Positions 17,399-26,633 are shown, counted from the stretch's first letter. The stretch: DNA of 64,000 nucleotides from a bacterium (GCA_029945425.1 JAQSDV010000007.1:342325-406324), one strand, 5' to 3'. Notes: a model not told the origin generated them from the sequence alone. Made by a program: numbers and translations.

Positions 17399-17881
17399 AT
17401 GAAACTTTCGGGCACACTCGCGGAAAAAGGCATCCACGCTTTCGACGCCGAGCCGCATACATCGCAAGGTCATGACATTCCACGTATCTGGCTGATCGTT
17501 GCGGACCGCGAACATGCTATTTTGTTTCGCAAGACGGGCTTGGGCCTCGAAAGGATTGCGGATGCAAAAACAGGTCATTCTAAAGGCAAACATGATGACG
17601 GAAAAGGAACCGGTTTCCATGGCTACGACCCAAAAACAGCCCATAAGCACCATGGAGACGGCGACTTCGTGCAGAAGATGGCGGCCTGGCTTGATACCGC
17701 CGAACGAGAGCACGTTTTCGATCGTCTTGTTCTGGTTGCTGCGCCCCGCACTTTGGGGGATTTTCGGGAGGCGCTAAGCAAGAATGTCTTCGCCCGTGTC
17801 GCCGCCGAAGTCGACAAGGACCTGATGAAACTGCCGGAAACGCAGATCAAGGATCACCTTAAAGACATTATCTGGTTTTAA
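17399..17881 (+). CDS. second host attachment family protein
   Basis: The 160-aa protein matches the same eRF1-related family as the gene at 14758: IPRIWLIVADREHAILFRKTG at the start, a glycine/histidine-rich loop, and DRLVLVAAPRTLGDFREAL near the C-terminus. The start at 17399 has AGGACGAG upstream; the longer frame to 17222 runs into hsp20 and is rejected. The function of the family is unknown. Its place between hsp20 and the dehydrogenase suggests a low-oxygen stress role. Confidence 0.75.
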   Translation: MKLSGTLAEKGIHAFDAEPHTSQGHDIPRIWLIVADREHAILFRKTGLGLERIADAKTGHSKGKHDDGKGTGFHGYDPKTAHKHHGDGDFVQKMAAWLDTAEREHVFDRLVLVAAPRTLGDFREALSKNVFARVAAEVDKDLMKLPETQIKDHLKDIIWF

Positions 17882-17897
17882 TCGGAAGGAACAAGCC

Positions 17898-18995
17898 ATG
17901 GACGCGTCTAACAAGCAAGGCTGCTGTGCAGCCACCACGGAGGCAGAACAGGCGACAATGAAGGCGCTTGTTTATGGCGGACCGGGCATGAAATTTCTAA
18001 AAACCGTTGCCAAACCAGTCCTATCCAGACCGACGGACGCGATCGTCAGAATGACGCAGACCACCATCTGCGGCACAGATCTTCACATCTTGAAAGGGGA
18101 CGTCCCCGTCGTGACATCAGGCCGCATATTGGGCCATGAAGGTGTGGGCATCGTCGAACAGGTGGGGGCAGCTGTCACCAGCCTGAAACCGGGTGATCAT
18201 GTAATCGTTTCCTGCATCACCTCTTGCAGCAAATGCGAATATTGCCGTCGCGGCATGTATTCGCATTGCGTCGACGGGGGCTGGGTTCTTGGCCACAGGA
18301 TTGATGGCACACAGGCCGAATATGTGCGCATACCCTTCGCTGAAACCAGCCTGTACAAAATTCCGGCGGGCATGGACGAAGAAGCGTTGGTGATGCTGAG
18401 TGACATCTTCCCGACCGGCTTCGAATGCGGCGTCCTGAACGGCAAGGTCAAGCCGGGCGATACCGTAGCCATCGTGGGTGCAGGACCGACCGGCCTCGCT
18501 ACGCTGCTGACCGCGCAGTTTTATGCGCCCTCGAAAATCATCATGATCGATGTGGACGATAATCGCCTCGCAGTCGCCCAAAAACTAGGCGCGACGGATA
18601 TATTGAATGATAATGAAGGCATGGCCATCAACGGCGTTATGCAGCTGACTGGCGGGCGCGGCGTGGATGTGGCGATCGAGGCTGTCGGCCTTCCGTCAAC
18701 TTTTGTGGCGTGCACAGAAATCGTCGCGGCGGGCGGCACGGTCGCGAATGTCGGCGTGCACGGCATCAAGGCGGATTTGCATCTAGAAAAACTCTGGGAT
18801 CGGAATATCACCATCACGACGCGGCTGGTGGACACCGTATCTACCCCGATGCTGCTAAAGGCTGTCGCGGCGAAGCGGGTCGACCCGCAACTGCTTATCA
18901 CGCACCGCTTCACGCTCGACCAGATAATGGACGCATACGATACCTTCGGTCGCGCATCTAACACCAAAGCATTGAAGGTCATTATCCGTGCCTAA
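17898..18995 (+). CDS. zinc-dependent alcohol dehydrogenase
   Basis: This 365-aa medium-chain dehydrogenase has the catalytic zinc ligands in ICGTDLHILKG and GHEGVG, a four-cysteine structural zinc loop (CSKCEYCRRGMYSHC region), and the NAD(P) Rossmann motif VGAGPTGLA. It probably oxidises or reduces a short alcohol/aldehyde in the cytoplasm. The first ~20 residues (MDASNKQGCC...) are an extension; a start at the internal Met21 would give a more usual N-terminus, but AAGGAAC before 17898 supports the longer one. It overlaps the next gene by 8 bp. Confidence 0.9.
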   Translation: MDASNKQGCCAATTEAEQATMKALVYGGPGMKFLKTVAKPVLSRPTDAIVRMTQTTICGTDLHILKGDVPVVTSGRILGHEGVGIVEQVGAAVTSLKPGDHVIVSCITSCSKCEYCRRGMYSHCVDGGWVLGHRIDGTQAEYVRIPFAETSLYKIPAGMDEEALVMLSDIFPTGFECGVLNGKVKPGDTVAIVGAGPTGLATLLTAQFYAPSKIIMIDVDDNRLAVAQKLGATDILNDNEGMAINGVMQLTGGRGVDVAIEAVGLPSTFVACTEIVAAGGTVANVGVHGIKADLHLEKLWDRNITITTRLVDTVSTPMLLKAVAAKRVDPQLLITHRFTLDQIMDAYDTFGRASNTKALKVIIRA

Positions 18996-19572
18996 GAAGA
19001 TACTTGTCATCATGGCCCACCCTGCCGTCAGCCGCAAAAGCTTCTGCGAAGCGCTGGCCGAAGCCTATTGCGACGCGGCGCGAAAGGCCGGGCACGCAGT
19101 CGAATATATCAAGCTATCCGACCTGAAATTCGACCCATTGCTGCATGACGGCTATACCGGCCATCAGCCGTTTGAACCGGATATCAGGGATGCGCGGGGA
19201 AAACTGCGGCATACCGAACATATCGTCTTCATTTACCCTCTCTGGCTGATGATGATACCTGCGCTTCTTAAAGGTTTCCTGGAGCGCACCTTCACAAATG
19301 ATTTCGCCTTCCAGCCGAAAGCGAAAAACCCTATGGGTGCGGGTTTGCTGCGGGGGAAAACGGCCCGACTGGTTCAGACAATGGGCATGCCAACCTTCCT
19401 TTATCGTCTTTATTTCCACGCACCGGGCGCGAAGGCGCTGAAGGCACTGCTGTCCTTTTGCGGCATCGTCCCGGTCGCCATAACCTACTGTGGCGCAATT
19501 GATGACACGCATGACGCGCGACGAAACAATTATCTCCGTCAGATGGAAAACCTCGGGACGGCAGGAAAATAA
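18988..19572 (+). CDS. flavodoxin-fold NAD(P)H oxidoreductase
   Basis: This 194-aa protein is of the NAD(P)H-quinone oxidoreductase/KefF-like type. It starts KKILVIMAHPAVSRKSF, has the FMN-contact segment FIYPLWLMMIPALLKGFLER, and ends with FCGIVPVAITYCGAID. It would bind FMN and reduce quinones or similar acceptors. The start is GTG at 18988, inside the end of the dehydrogenase gene, so the two are probably co-translated. Confidence 0.85.
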   Translation: MPKKILVIMAHPAVSRKSFCEALAEAYCDAARKAGHAVEYIKLSDLKFDPLLHDGYTGHQPFEPDIRDARGKLRHTEHIVFIYPLWLMMIPALLKGFLERTFTNDFAFQPKAKNPMGAGLLRGKTARLVQTMGMPTFLYRLYFHAPGAKALKALLSFCGIVPVAITYCGAIDDTHDARRNNYLRQMENLGTAGK

Positions 19573-19573
19573 T

Positions 19574-22255
19574 ATGAGTACACACAATTTCAGCAGCGTG
19601 TTTTCTCCTTCGTCCGTGGCACTTGTCGGCGCAAGCGCGACGGCCGACACGGTGGGCAATGTCATCGCCGCTAATCTTTTGAACGGGGGTTTCAAAGGCG
19701 AAATATATTTCGTGAACCCCCTATATTCCACCATTCTCGGGCATCCGTGCTACCCAAGTGTTGAGTCCCTGCCGGCAGTGCCCGCACTTGCCGTCATCGC
19801 GACGCCCGCCGTTACGGTCCCGGAGATCATCGGGAAACTTGCTGCACGCGGCACACATGCAGCTGTCATCATTTCCGCCGGCATCCGTGAAGCGGGGCTG
19901 CAGCAGGAAATGTTGGACGCCGCGCACCCAAGCGGCATGCGAATTCTGGGGCCAAACTGCCTCGGGATCGCTGTTCCATCGATGGGTTTGAATGCTAGTT
20001 TTGCGCAGCTGGCACCGCAAAATGGAAATATTGCATTCATATCCCAATCCGGCGCGCTAGTTGGCGCAGTTCTGGACTGGGCTGCGACGCGCGAGATCGG
20101 CTTTTCAGCAATTGTGTCTGCGGGAGACATGGCGGATGCCGATATTGGCGACCTGCTCGATTATTTTGCAGCCGATTCTGCGACGAAAGCCGTCCTGCTT
20201 TATCTCGAACAAGTCACCGCCTCCCCTAAATTCATGTCAGCCGCGCGTGCTTGCTCACAGCTGAAGCCTGTGGTTGCGGTTAAATCGGGACGTCATCCTG
20301 AATCGGCTAAAGCAGCTAAATCCCATACTGGGGCGCTGGCGGGCGAAGATAATGTGTACGATGCCGCCTTCCACCGCGCCGGCATCGTGCGGGTCGCGGA
20401 GATGGAGGACCTGTTCGACGCAGCTGAAATGCTCAGCCGTGCGCGCCTCGCTAATGGCGATAGGCTCGCGATACTGACGAATGGCGGCGGTGCAGGGGTG
20501 CTGGCCGTCGACCGTCTGCTCGATTGCGGCGGCAGGCTCGCGGTCCTTGCCCCCGCAACGATGCAAGCGCTTGCCAATTGCCTGCCGAAGGGATGGTCTC
20601 AAGGCAATCCCGTCGATATCCTTGGCGATGCAAAGCCGGGGCGGTATGAAGCCGCGATGGCGGCCCTGCTGGATGACCCCGGCGTTGATGCGATACTTGT
20701 CATGAATTGCCCTGTCGCGCTGTCGTCAGGTACGGCAGCCGCGGGCGCTGTCATTCGCGCTGCCGCTGCAAAACCCGGGAAAGCAGTCATTACGGCATGG
20801 CTAGGTGGCGAAGGTGCTACGCTGGCGCGCCATATGTTCGCAAGTGCAGGCATACCCACGCACGAGTCGCCCGATGACGCGGTCCGTGCCTTCATGTACC
20901 TGACGGAATATCATCGCGCGCAGGAGATGCTGACGCGCACACCGCCCACGTCCCCGCGCGCCCAGGACGGCCGGAGGGAAAAGGGCGCAGTTTTGATCGC
21001 CGAAGCGCTTGCGCGTGGTCGAGACTCCCTGACCGAGTGGGAAGGTAAAACGCTGCTGGCCAGCTACGGAATCCCCGTCGTCCCGACCTACACCGTCCGG
21101 CGGACGGACGAAGTGAAGGATGCGGCGGCAAGCATGCTTACAGGTAGTGTCACGGAGCTCGTGCTGAAAATCAATTCGCCCGACATTATTCACAAAACCG
21201 ATGTCGGCGGCGTGGCACTAGGACTTACCGGCCCTGAAGCAGCCTTGCGCGCTGCGGAGGAAATGTACTTGCGCATCCGCAAAGCTTCCCCGAAGGCACA
21301 TATTGACGGCTTCACGCTGCAACCAATGATCCGCAAGCGCAACGCCCGCGAGCTTATCATCGGAATGACCGAAGATGTGACTTTCGGGCCGGTGATATTG
21401 TTTGGTGCAGGCGGCACGAGCGTGGAGGTCATTCGTGACCGCGCGCTCGGGCTGCCCCCGCTCGATATCCCGCTCGCGCTTGACCTCATCTCGCGCACTG
21501 GCGTCAACCGCATGCTGGACGCACACCGTGACAAGCCACAGGTGGATCGCGAAGCGATTGCGCGCGCGCTCGTCAGCCTGTCGGAAATGATCGCGGATTT
21601 CCCTGAAATCGCCGAGCTCGACATCAACCCGCTCCTTGCCGACGAAAATGGCGTGCTTGCACTAGATGCCCGGGTCATCGTGCGCACGGCGCCCCACGGC
21701 AGTGACGGGCTTAACCCGCGTCTTGCCATCCGGCCCTATCCAGCGCATCTACAGTGCAGCGCCAGCCTGCGAAACGGCATGACCCTGTCGCTGCGGCCCA
21801 TCCGCCCGGAGGACGAGCGCCTCTATCCCGCATTCCTGTCACGCGTGACGTCGGACGACCTGCGCGAGCGTTTCTTCTCTAACCGCCCTGTCGATCATGC
21901 GCTGCTCGCCAAGCTGACGCAGATCGACTATGCGCGTGAAATGGCCTTCGTAGCGATTGATCCGGCAGGCGAATTGACGGGCGTGGCACGCCTCGCTCTC
22001 GACACCGGTCAGGATAGCGCGGAATTTGCAGTATTGGTACGGAGCGACCTGCAACATCAGGGGATCGGTGCGGCGCTACTAAAATCACTTTTGTCTTATG
22101 CAGATAAAGAAAAGCTCGTAATCTGGGGATATGTGCACGCCGGAAACATTGCGATGCTATCCCTTTGCCGCAACACGGGTTTCAGCATTGCAGCCAACGG
22201 CATGCCCCTGCTTGTGCGGGTCACACGGACGCTTTCCAAAGTCATTCCCGTCTAA
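19574..22255 (+). CDS. ADP-forming acyl-CoA synthetase fused to GNAT acetyltransferase
   Basis: The 893-aa protein has, in order, a CoA-binding domain (from residue ~8, FSPSSVALVGAS), a succinyl-CoA ligase-like domain with the phosphohistidine region KSHTGALAG (His251), an ATP-grasp domain (about 480-710; VLKINSPDIIHKTDVGGV), and a C-terminal GNAT domain (about 735-893; HQGIGAALL). It is either an acetate-CoA ligase that makes ATP from acyl-CoA or a Pat-type lysine acetyltransferase. Because the catalytic His is retained, both activities are possible. It begins one base after the previous stop and ends the FNR-type operon. Confidence 0.88.
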   Translation: MSTHNFSSVFSPSSVALVGASATADTVGNVIAANLLNGGFKGEIYFVNPLYSTILGHPCYPSVESLPAVPALAVIATPAVTVPEIIGKLAARGTHAAVIISAGIREAGLQQEMLDAAHPSGMRILGPNCLGIAVPSMGLNASFAQLAPQNGNIAFISQSGALVGAVLDWAATREIGFSAIVSAGDMADADIGDLLDYFAADSATKAVLLYLEQVTASPKFMSAARACSQLKPVVAVKSGRHPESAKAAKSHTGALAGEDNVYDAAFHRAGIVRVAEMEDLFDAAEMLSRARLANGDRLAILTNGGGAGVLAVDRLLDCGGRLAVLAPATMQALANCLPKGWSQGNPVDILGDAKPGRYEAAMAALLDDPGVDAILVMNCPVALSSGTAAAGAVIRAAAAKPGKAVITAWLGGEGATLARHMFASAGIPTHESPDDAVRAFMYLTEYHRAQEMLTRTPPTSPRAQDGRREKGAVLIAEALARGRDSLTEWEGKTLLASYGIPVVPTYTVRRTDEVKDAAASMLTGSVTELVLKINSPDIIHKTDVGGVALGLTGPEAALRAAEEMYLRIRKASPKAHIDGFTLQPMIRKRNARELIIGMTEDVTFGPVILFGAGGTSVEVIRDRALGLPPLDIPLALDLISRTGVNRMLDAHRDKPQVDREAIARALVSLSEMIADFPEIAELDINPLLADENGVLALDARVIVRTAPHGSDGLNPRLAIRPYPAHLQCSASLRNGMTLSLRPIRPEDERLYPAFLSRVTSDDLRERFFSNRPVDHALLAKLTQIDYAREMAFVAIDPAGELTGVARLALDTGQDSAEFAVLVRSDLQHQGIGAALLKSLLSYADKEKLVIWGYVHAGNIAMLSLCRNTGFSIAANGMPLLVRVTRTLSKVIPV

Positions 22256-22305
22256 CAAATTTACTGAGGGGCGTCATCACAGCCCCCAACCCACAAGAGT
22301 CACTA

Positions 22306-22842
22306 ATGAAACTGACCTTCCTGGGCGCAGCGCGGACGATAGTCGCGTCGGCATTTGCAGGGGGCGGGCACAACTGCGGCTTTTCTACCTGAACAAATTT
22401 AAGAAAGAGGGAAAGATACCCGCCAGCTTGCCCGTCTTCCTTGATAGTCCTATAGCCATCTATGTGACGGAGCTTTTGCGCGTCCATCACAACTAACACT
22501 GCCTATCCCCGCGCTCTGCCGCGAGGCGTGAGAGACGTCAACTATACCCGCACGCGGGAGAAATCGCGCCCTATCGATGAAAGCACGATTAACAAGCTTG
22601 CTTTCATTATTTCCGCCCAAGGGAATGGCGAGGGGCTGTCGCGTCTTGCAGCACCTGAGGCGGTTCATTGACGATGCGTAACCCGGTCCTGCTGGCGGGT
22701 TTGCAGGCCGCTTGGACACGGGGCTCGCGACACGCGGTGGTGAGAAGTAACTGAAGATGGCGATTTGCTTCCCTTGAGGGCCGAGATCGCCACCCCCGGC
22801 AGAATGTCCGCGCATGCCGATGAAAACGAGGTGATGGACTGG
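22306..22842 (+). pseudogene. metallo-beta-lactamase-fold (beta-CASP) nuclease, decayed
   Basis: Pieces of one protein appear in order but in different frames. MKLTFLGAAR starts at 22306. FYLNKFKKEGKIPASLPVFLDSP follows at about 22385, then FIISAQGNGEG near 22605, and PLRAEIATPGRMSAHADENEVMDW up to about 22842. These match the N-terminus, the beta-CASP segment, the 'IIISASGM-tGGR' motif and the 'SAHAD---L--W' motif of this exonuclease/RNase family. Most of the N-terminal metal-binding half (HxHxDH) is missing and several stops interrupt the rest, so it cannot be functional. It lies directly after the acyl-CoA synthetase gene and was probably part of that unit. Confidence 0.75.
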
Positions 22843-23114
22843 ATTTCCCGCTCGTTAGCCGTTTCCTCATCATCGTGAGGAACAGCCAGAATTCTGCGAT
22901 AATCCCACAGGCGAGCGGCAGGCTGGTTGCCAGGTTAATAAAGCGCAAGGCAGCCGCCAGAATGGCTCCATCAACCGCCATGTAGAAGAGCAGAACCGCA
23001 AGTGCCTTAAGCGTGTCTAGTAGATGAAATTCGCTGGTCTTTACGATGCTCTTCCGTCATGCGCGCCTTTACGGCAAAGCGCCTCGGCCTGCGGGAATGT
23101 GGCGTAGGATGTGG
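22843..23114. other. degraded region, no intact gene
   Basis: This stretch follows the metallo-beta-lactamase relic. A minus-strand frame (22981 downwards) has a hydrophobic start (MAVDGAILAAALRFINLATS) that resembles a membrane segment but then runs antisense through the relic. I take it as remnant DNA. Confidence 0.35.
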
Positions 23115-23540
23115 CTAGATTCCGCACGCATGCTTCACCACGCTGCAAATCTCGATGGCGTCAGCCTCGCGCCTCAGCAGCCCGCCGAAGGACAGGATGC
23201 CCACCATCTTTCCTGCGAGATTGCGCACAATCAGGCGGCTCACTTTGTTGGCGCGCATTTTTAACGCCGCGTCCTCCAGATAATCGTCCTCGTTGCAGGC
23301 GCACACCGCGCCCGTCATAACACCCGACACAGTTTCGCGCGTCAGGTCTGCCCCTTGCGCAACGCCCCGCAGTACAATATCGCGGTCCGTAACAATGCCT
23401 TCAAGGTTGTCTGCCGTACCCACCGGCAGCATGCCGCAGTCATTGTCATTCATCATCCGCGCGGCCTCGACGAGGGTTGCGCCGGGTGATATCACGCAAG
23501 GATTCACGGTCATCAGGTCTTTAACTTTAACGTTGCGCAT
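23115..23540 (-). CDS. CBS domain protein
   Basis: The 141-aa protein consists of two CBS motifs forming one Bateman module: VKDLMTVNPCVISPGATLVEAARMM...GIVTDRDIV and VMTGAVCACNEDDYLEDAALKM...GILSFGGLL. Such modules bind adenine nucleotides and act as energy sensors. AGGAG is well placed before the start. It lies 50 bp behind the universal stress gene, probably in the same transcript, a pairing known from oxygen-limitation regulons. Confidence 0.9.
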   Translation of the reverse strand: MRNVKVKDLMTVNPCVISPGATLVEAARMMNDNDCGMLPVGTADNLEGIVTDRDIVLRGVAQGADLTRETVSGVMTGAVCACNEDDYLEDAALKMRANKVSRLIVRNLAGKMVGILSFGGLLRREADAIEICSVVKHACGI

Positions 23541-23590
23541 TTCAAATCTCCTCTCGGTTAATTACCAAACGTTCCGTCACAAAAATACCA

Positions 23591-24457
23591 TTAATTCGCC
23601 ATGAGCACTGGTATTTCTGCCTTCGCAAGCACGTCCGTCGTGAAACCACCAAGCAAGCTTTCGCGTAGCCGCGTTTCGCGGCAGAAGGCACCCATAACAA
23701 GGAGGTTGGCGTCAAATGATGCGGCGGCGGCGAGAATCGATGCAGTAACATCCTTTTCAACCTGCGCGGTTTCAACTTTCGTCACCTGTACGCCATGATG
23801 GCAGAGGTATTGCGCGATGTCCTTGCCTTCGCAGGGCATTTCATCCTCTTCGGCGGCTGTGAATATAGCCACCTGCGCACCCTTCAGGAATGGCAAAGCG
23901 AGGCGGACGGCGCGCGCGGCCTCGAAACTTCCGTTCCATGCGATGAAAACTTTATGCGGCCGCAGGAAGCTACGCCATTCCACGGGCACGAAGAGGACGG
24001 GCAGGCCTGTTTTAAACAGCGCTTCATGACGAAGCTCGGCATGTCCCTCGCTGCGGTTTCCCAAGGGTAGCACAATTAGGTCAGCGCTGCGCGCGCGCGT
24101 AACCAGTATAGATGCAGGTTCGCCGTCCACGACGACAAAAGATGCTGCGCCGCATGTAAGAATCGCGTCAGGCTCTGCATTTACTACATTCAGCATCTCT
24201 GACACTTCGCAGAACAGGTTACGGGCATATTCCTCGGTCCGCTGGGCCTCGGATAAGAAATCGGTTTCAATGCCGCTTGGGTATCCATCCGGCAGCGGAA
24301 AATTCAACATCGCCGAGGCTGGCGAGTTAAACAGCTGACGGCAGTGCAGCGCAACGGCCTGAGCCGCGAAATCCTGCGCCTCGCTAACGGCCATCCGCAA
24401 TCCAGGAATTTCCGCATCCAGTCCCGAAAACGGGATCAATATTACCTTAAATGTCAT
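23591..24457 (-). CDS. universal stress protein (tandem UspA domains)
   Basis: This 288-aa cytoplasmic protein contains two UspA domains. The first is degenerate (residues 1-145). The second (about 155-288) starts HKVFIAWNGSFEAARAVRLALPFL and ends LLVMGAFCRETRLRESLLGGFTTDVL, keeping the G-2x-G-9x-G-T/S-like nucleotide-binding arrangement. AGAGGT precedes the start. The FNR-like box at 24503 is about 52 bp from its centre to the start codon, with TATTAC (24483-24478) as a possible -10 element, so low oxygen is the likely inducer. Confidence 0.9.
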   Translation of the reverse strand: MTFKVILIPFSGLDAEIPGLRMAVSEAQDFAAQAVALHCRQLFNSPASAMLNFPLPDGYPSGIETDFLSEAQRTEEYARNLFCEVSEMLNVVNAEPDAILTCGAASFVVVDGEPASILVTRARSADLIVLPLGNRSEGHAELRHEALFKTGLPVLFVPVEWRSFLRPHKVFIAWNGSFEAARAVRLALPFLKGAQVAIFTAAEEDEMPCEGKDIAQYLCHHGVQVTKVETAQVEKDVTASILAAAASFDANLLVMGAFCRETRLRESLLGGFTTDVLAKAEIPVLMAN

Positions 24458-24502
24458 TTGCTACCTCTGTCTTAAGAGTAATAGGATCTGACTACATCGC
24501 GC

Positions 24503-24516
24503 TTGATTTTTGTCAA
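24503..24516. promoter_or_regulatory. FNR-like box upstream of uspA-CBS
   Basis: TTGATTTTTGTCAA has the same sequence as the box at 16314. It stands 46 bp before the start of the universal stress gene on the minus strand. Nothing on its other side is a plausible target, so it should act on the uspA-CBS pair. Confidence 0.78.
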
Positions 24517-24811
24517 TTACGTAACATTAATCAACGTGGACCCTTCCCGTCTCCCGTGTAGGCAATAGGGCGGGCGGAGGGCGACTGGGCTACATGAAAT
24601 AACTATCCCCTTGTAATAATCGACGCGATGGCGCTGCCGTGATACAGGATGCGCGCCGACAAACGAGTCGGAGCGACTGGAAAGCCAACCTCGGTTCTGG
24701 TCATGAGAGTGTCATGAGTAGCATTGAATTCCCTAAACTATATCATACCACCCGCCACATGAACGTCGGCAGCAAACGAAAGTCCTACCTGCTTAGCGCA
24801 TGACGTGCGCG
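24517..24811. other. intergenic region, nothing recognised
   Basis: No open frame, RNA gene or strong repeat is visible between the uspA promoter and the end of the terminase gene. It marks the change from low-oxygen cargo to phage-derived genes. Confidence 0.4.
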
Positions 24812-26239
24812 TCAAATCCAACCAAAACCCCACTCCTGCATGGGTCGCCCTATCCAATCCAAAGCCTGGGACATACTGTCGATCTCGTCGTCATACTTGG
24901 CATTCGGAAACCTCGTGACTTCCAACTCAAACTCGCTTAGCCATGCGGCTTGATCAGGAATTAAAACCCTGCCCGCTTCAATCTTTGGTGTCTGCGCCAT
25001 CATGCGGGTGAGTTTGTCCCCCTGAGGGGCATAAGCAATCACGGAGAGCTTTGTCGTCTGTTGTAAATCCTGAATCAGATGAATCCCCGAGCCCTTGTCT
25101 TCAATTAGTATGGCATCGGGTTTGTATTTTTCTGCTTGCGAGAGGATAGCCCGCCTCAGATCGGGAAATTCCAGTCTTTGCCTGAAAATATCGACGAGAT
25201 AATACCCCCGCTTATATTCATGCCAGGTTGTACAGACGGAGTAGTCATGTGCCTCTTCGGCTTTACTGGCGGTATCCCAGCTTTGAATGACGCGGTCAGG
25301 CTTTTCCTCGGGAAGTTCCGAAAATTTCCTGAACCATGCCCATTTTATAATCCCGCCACCGACCGGGGCCGGTTCCTGCTGGTATTGGGAGGCGAAGACA
25401 TAGCTGCCGATAATATCGGTCTTTAATTTCAAGAGCTGCGCGGCAGTTTCACGGCGCGGATGCAGGGCATCTCCCGGCTCGCGAATAATTTTGTAAGGCC
25501 GCAATAGATGAGGCCTGACGTCAAATTCATGCCGGGCATCCGCCAAAGCGGGAATCGTCAAATGCACCCATTCTTCCTGTCCGAGGACATGCCCGACAAG
25601 GTCATCCTGGTGAAGGCGCTGCATGACAATAATAATGCAGCCGTTTTTCTTGTCATTCAGGCGGGAATAAAGGGTGCTGTCAAACCAGTCATTGACAGCC
25701 TTCCGATTAGCGTCGGACAGGGCATCCATGGGCTTCAACGGATCGTCGAGGATAATGAAATCGCCCCCCAGACCCGTTAATGTACCGCCGACGGACGTCG
25801 CCAGCCGTATACCGCCCATTGTCGTGGCATATTCCATCTGGGTATTGCGCGTCCGGGAAATACGCGTCGCCGGAAAAATCTCCCGATAAAATGTGGACTC
25901 CATCGTCTGCTTACAGTCGGTGGAGTGCTTCAGCGCCAAGTCGTTGGAATAGCTGACGCTGACGATTTTCCGTGTCGGATCCTGGCCTAATAGCCATGCG
26001 GGAAAAGCGACGGATGCACAGATCGACTTCAGGTATCGAGGGGGAATATTGATAATGAGGCGCTTGATATCACCCCTGTAGCAGGCTTCAAGATACTGTG
26101 CGATCAGGTCAATGTGCCAGTTATGGAGGTAGGGGTCGCCCGCTGACACAACGCCGAAAGTCTTTTGGATGAAGGCGCTGAGACTTTTACGCAATAGCAT
26201 ATTTCTAAGAGAGTGCCTCTCTAAGAGAGCGTCAGTCAT
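24812..26239 (-). CDS. phage terminase large subunit
   Basis: The 475-aa protein has an N-terminal ATPase domain, with Walker A-like IPPRYLKS near residue 65 and Walker B FIILDDP near 164. The C-terminal RuvC-like nuclease domain has acidic residues in SWDTAS, IEDKGSG and DDEIDS. In a phage it cuts and packages DNA. Here it is encoded with a DUF5681 protein and a ParB-methyltransferase but without portal, protease or capsid genes, so it may have been recruited for element transfer or be a leftover. It overlaps the upstream gene by 8 bp. A 76-bp relic of a second copy is at 34101. Confidence 0.92.
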   Translation of the reverse strand: MTDALLERHSLRNMLLRKSLSAFIQKTFGVVSAGDPYLHNWHIDLIAQYLEACYRGDIKRLIINIPPRYLKSICASVAFPAWLLGQDPTRKIVSVSYSNDLALKHSTDCKQTMESTFYREIFPATRISRTRNTQMEYATTMGGIRLATSVGGTLTGLGGDFIILDDPLKPMDALSDANRKAVNDWFDSTLYSRLNDKKNGCIIIVMQRLHQDDLVGHVLGQEEWVHLTIPALADARHEFDVRPHLLRPYKIIREPGDALHPRRETAAQLLKLKTDIIGSYVFASQYQQEPAPVGGGIIKWAWFRKFSELPEEKPDRVIQSWDTASKAEEAHDYSVCTTWHEYKRGYYLVDIFRQRLEFPDLRRAILSQAEKYKPDAILIEDKGSGIHLIQDLQQTTKLSVIAYAPQGDKLTRMMAQTPKIEAGRVLIPDQAAWLSEFELEVTRFPNAKYDDEIDSMSQALDWIGRPMQEWGFGWI

Positions 26240-26633
26240 CTTCCTGCTCCGGGGCTATCGGAAAACAAAAGCGCCGCATCAGCTCTTCGTCGTCTTCGGC
26301 CAAACCTTGCGCTTGTTCATGCGCCTGCTTCTGCTCGATCCTGTCGTCCTGCTTTTCGACAGCAGGTAACAAAGCAGACAAAGCACGCTGATGGAGGATC
26401 AGGCTTTTGTTCACGATCGTCATGGCGAGCGCCTCTCTTTTTGTGACACGCCGGCATTTATCGCCTTCTGTAATGGTTATTGTTGCGTCAAGCTCCTTGG
26501 CAACCAGTGAAGAAAAGTTCTTGCTCTTTTTAGGTCTACCGCGCGGATTGCCGGATTTGCCTTTCTGGAAGCGGTTTTTTAAGGGCGGCTTACAGTAGCC
26601 AATTCTTTCCCCGCCATTGTCTTCATTCGACAT
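26232..26633 (-). CDS. DUF5681 family protein
   Basis: The 133-aa protein carries the DUF5681 hallmark near its N-terminus: RFQKGKSGNPRGRPKKSKN, a basic motif likely to touch DNA. The rest is a charged helical region. Genes of this family are regularly found before terminase large subunits, so it may act as a small terminase or adaptor; this is inference. It overlaps both neighbours (11 bp upstream, 8 bp downstream). Confidence 0.8.
   Translation of the reverse strand: MSNEDNGGERIGYCKPPLKNRFQKGKSGNPRGRPKKSKNFSSLVAKELDATITITEGDKCRRVTKREALAMTIVNKSLILHQRALSALLPAVEKQDDRIEQKQAHEQAQGLAEDDEELMRRFCFPIAPEQEDD

Noticed and set aside
22607..22981. Minus-strand 124-aa frame with a hydrophobic N-terminus
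   Set aside because: Most of it is antisense to the metallo-beta-lactamase relic and there is no good ribosome binding site; at most a membrane-protein remnant.
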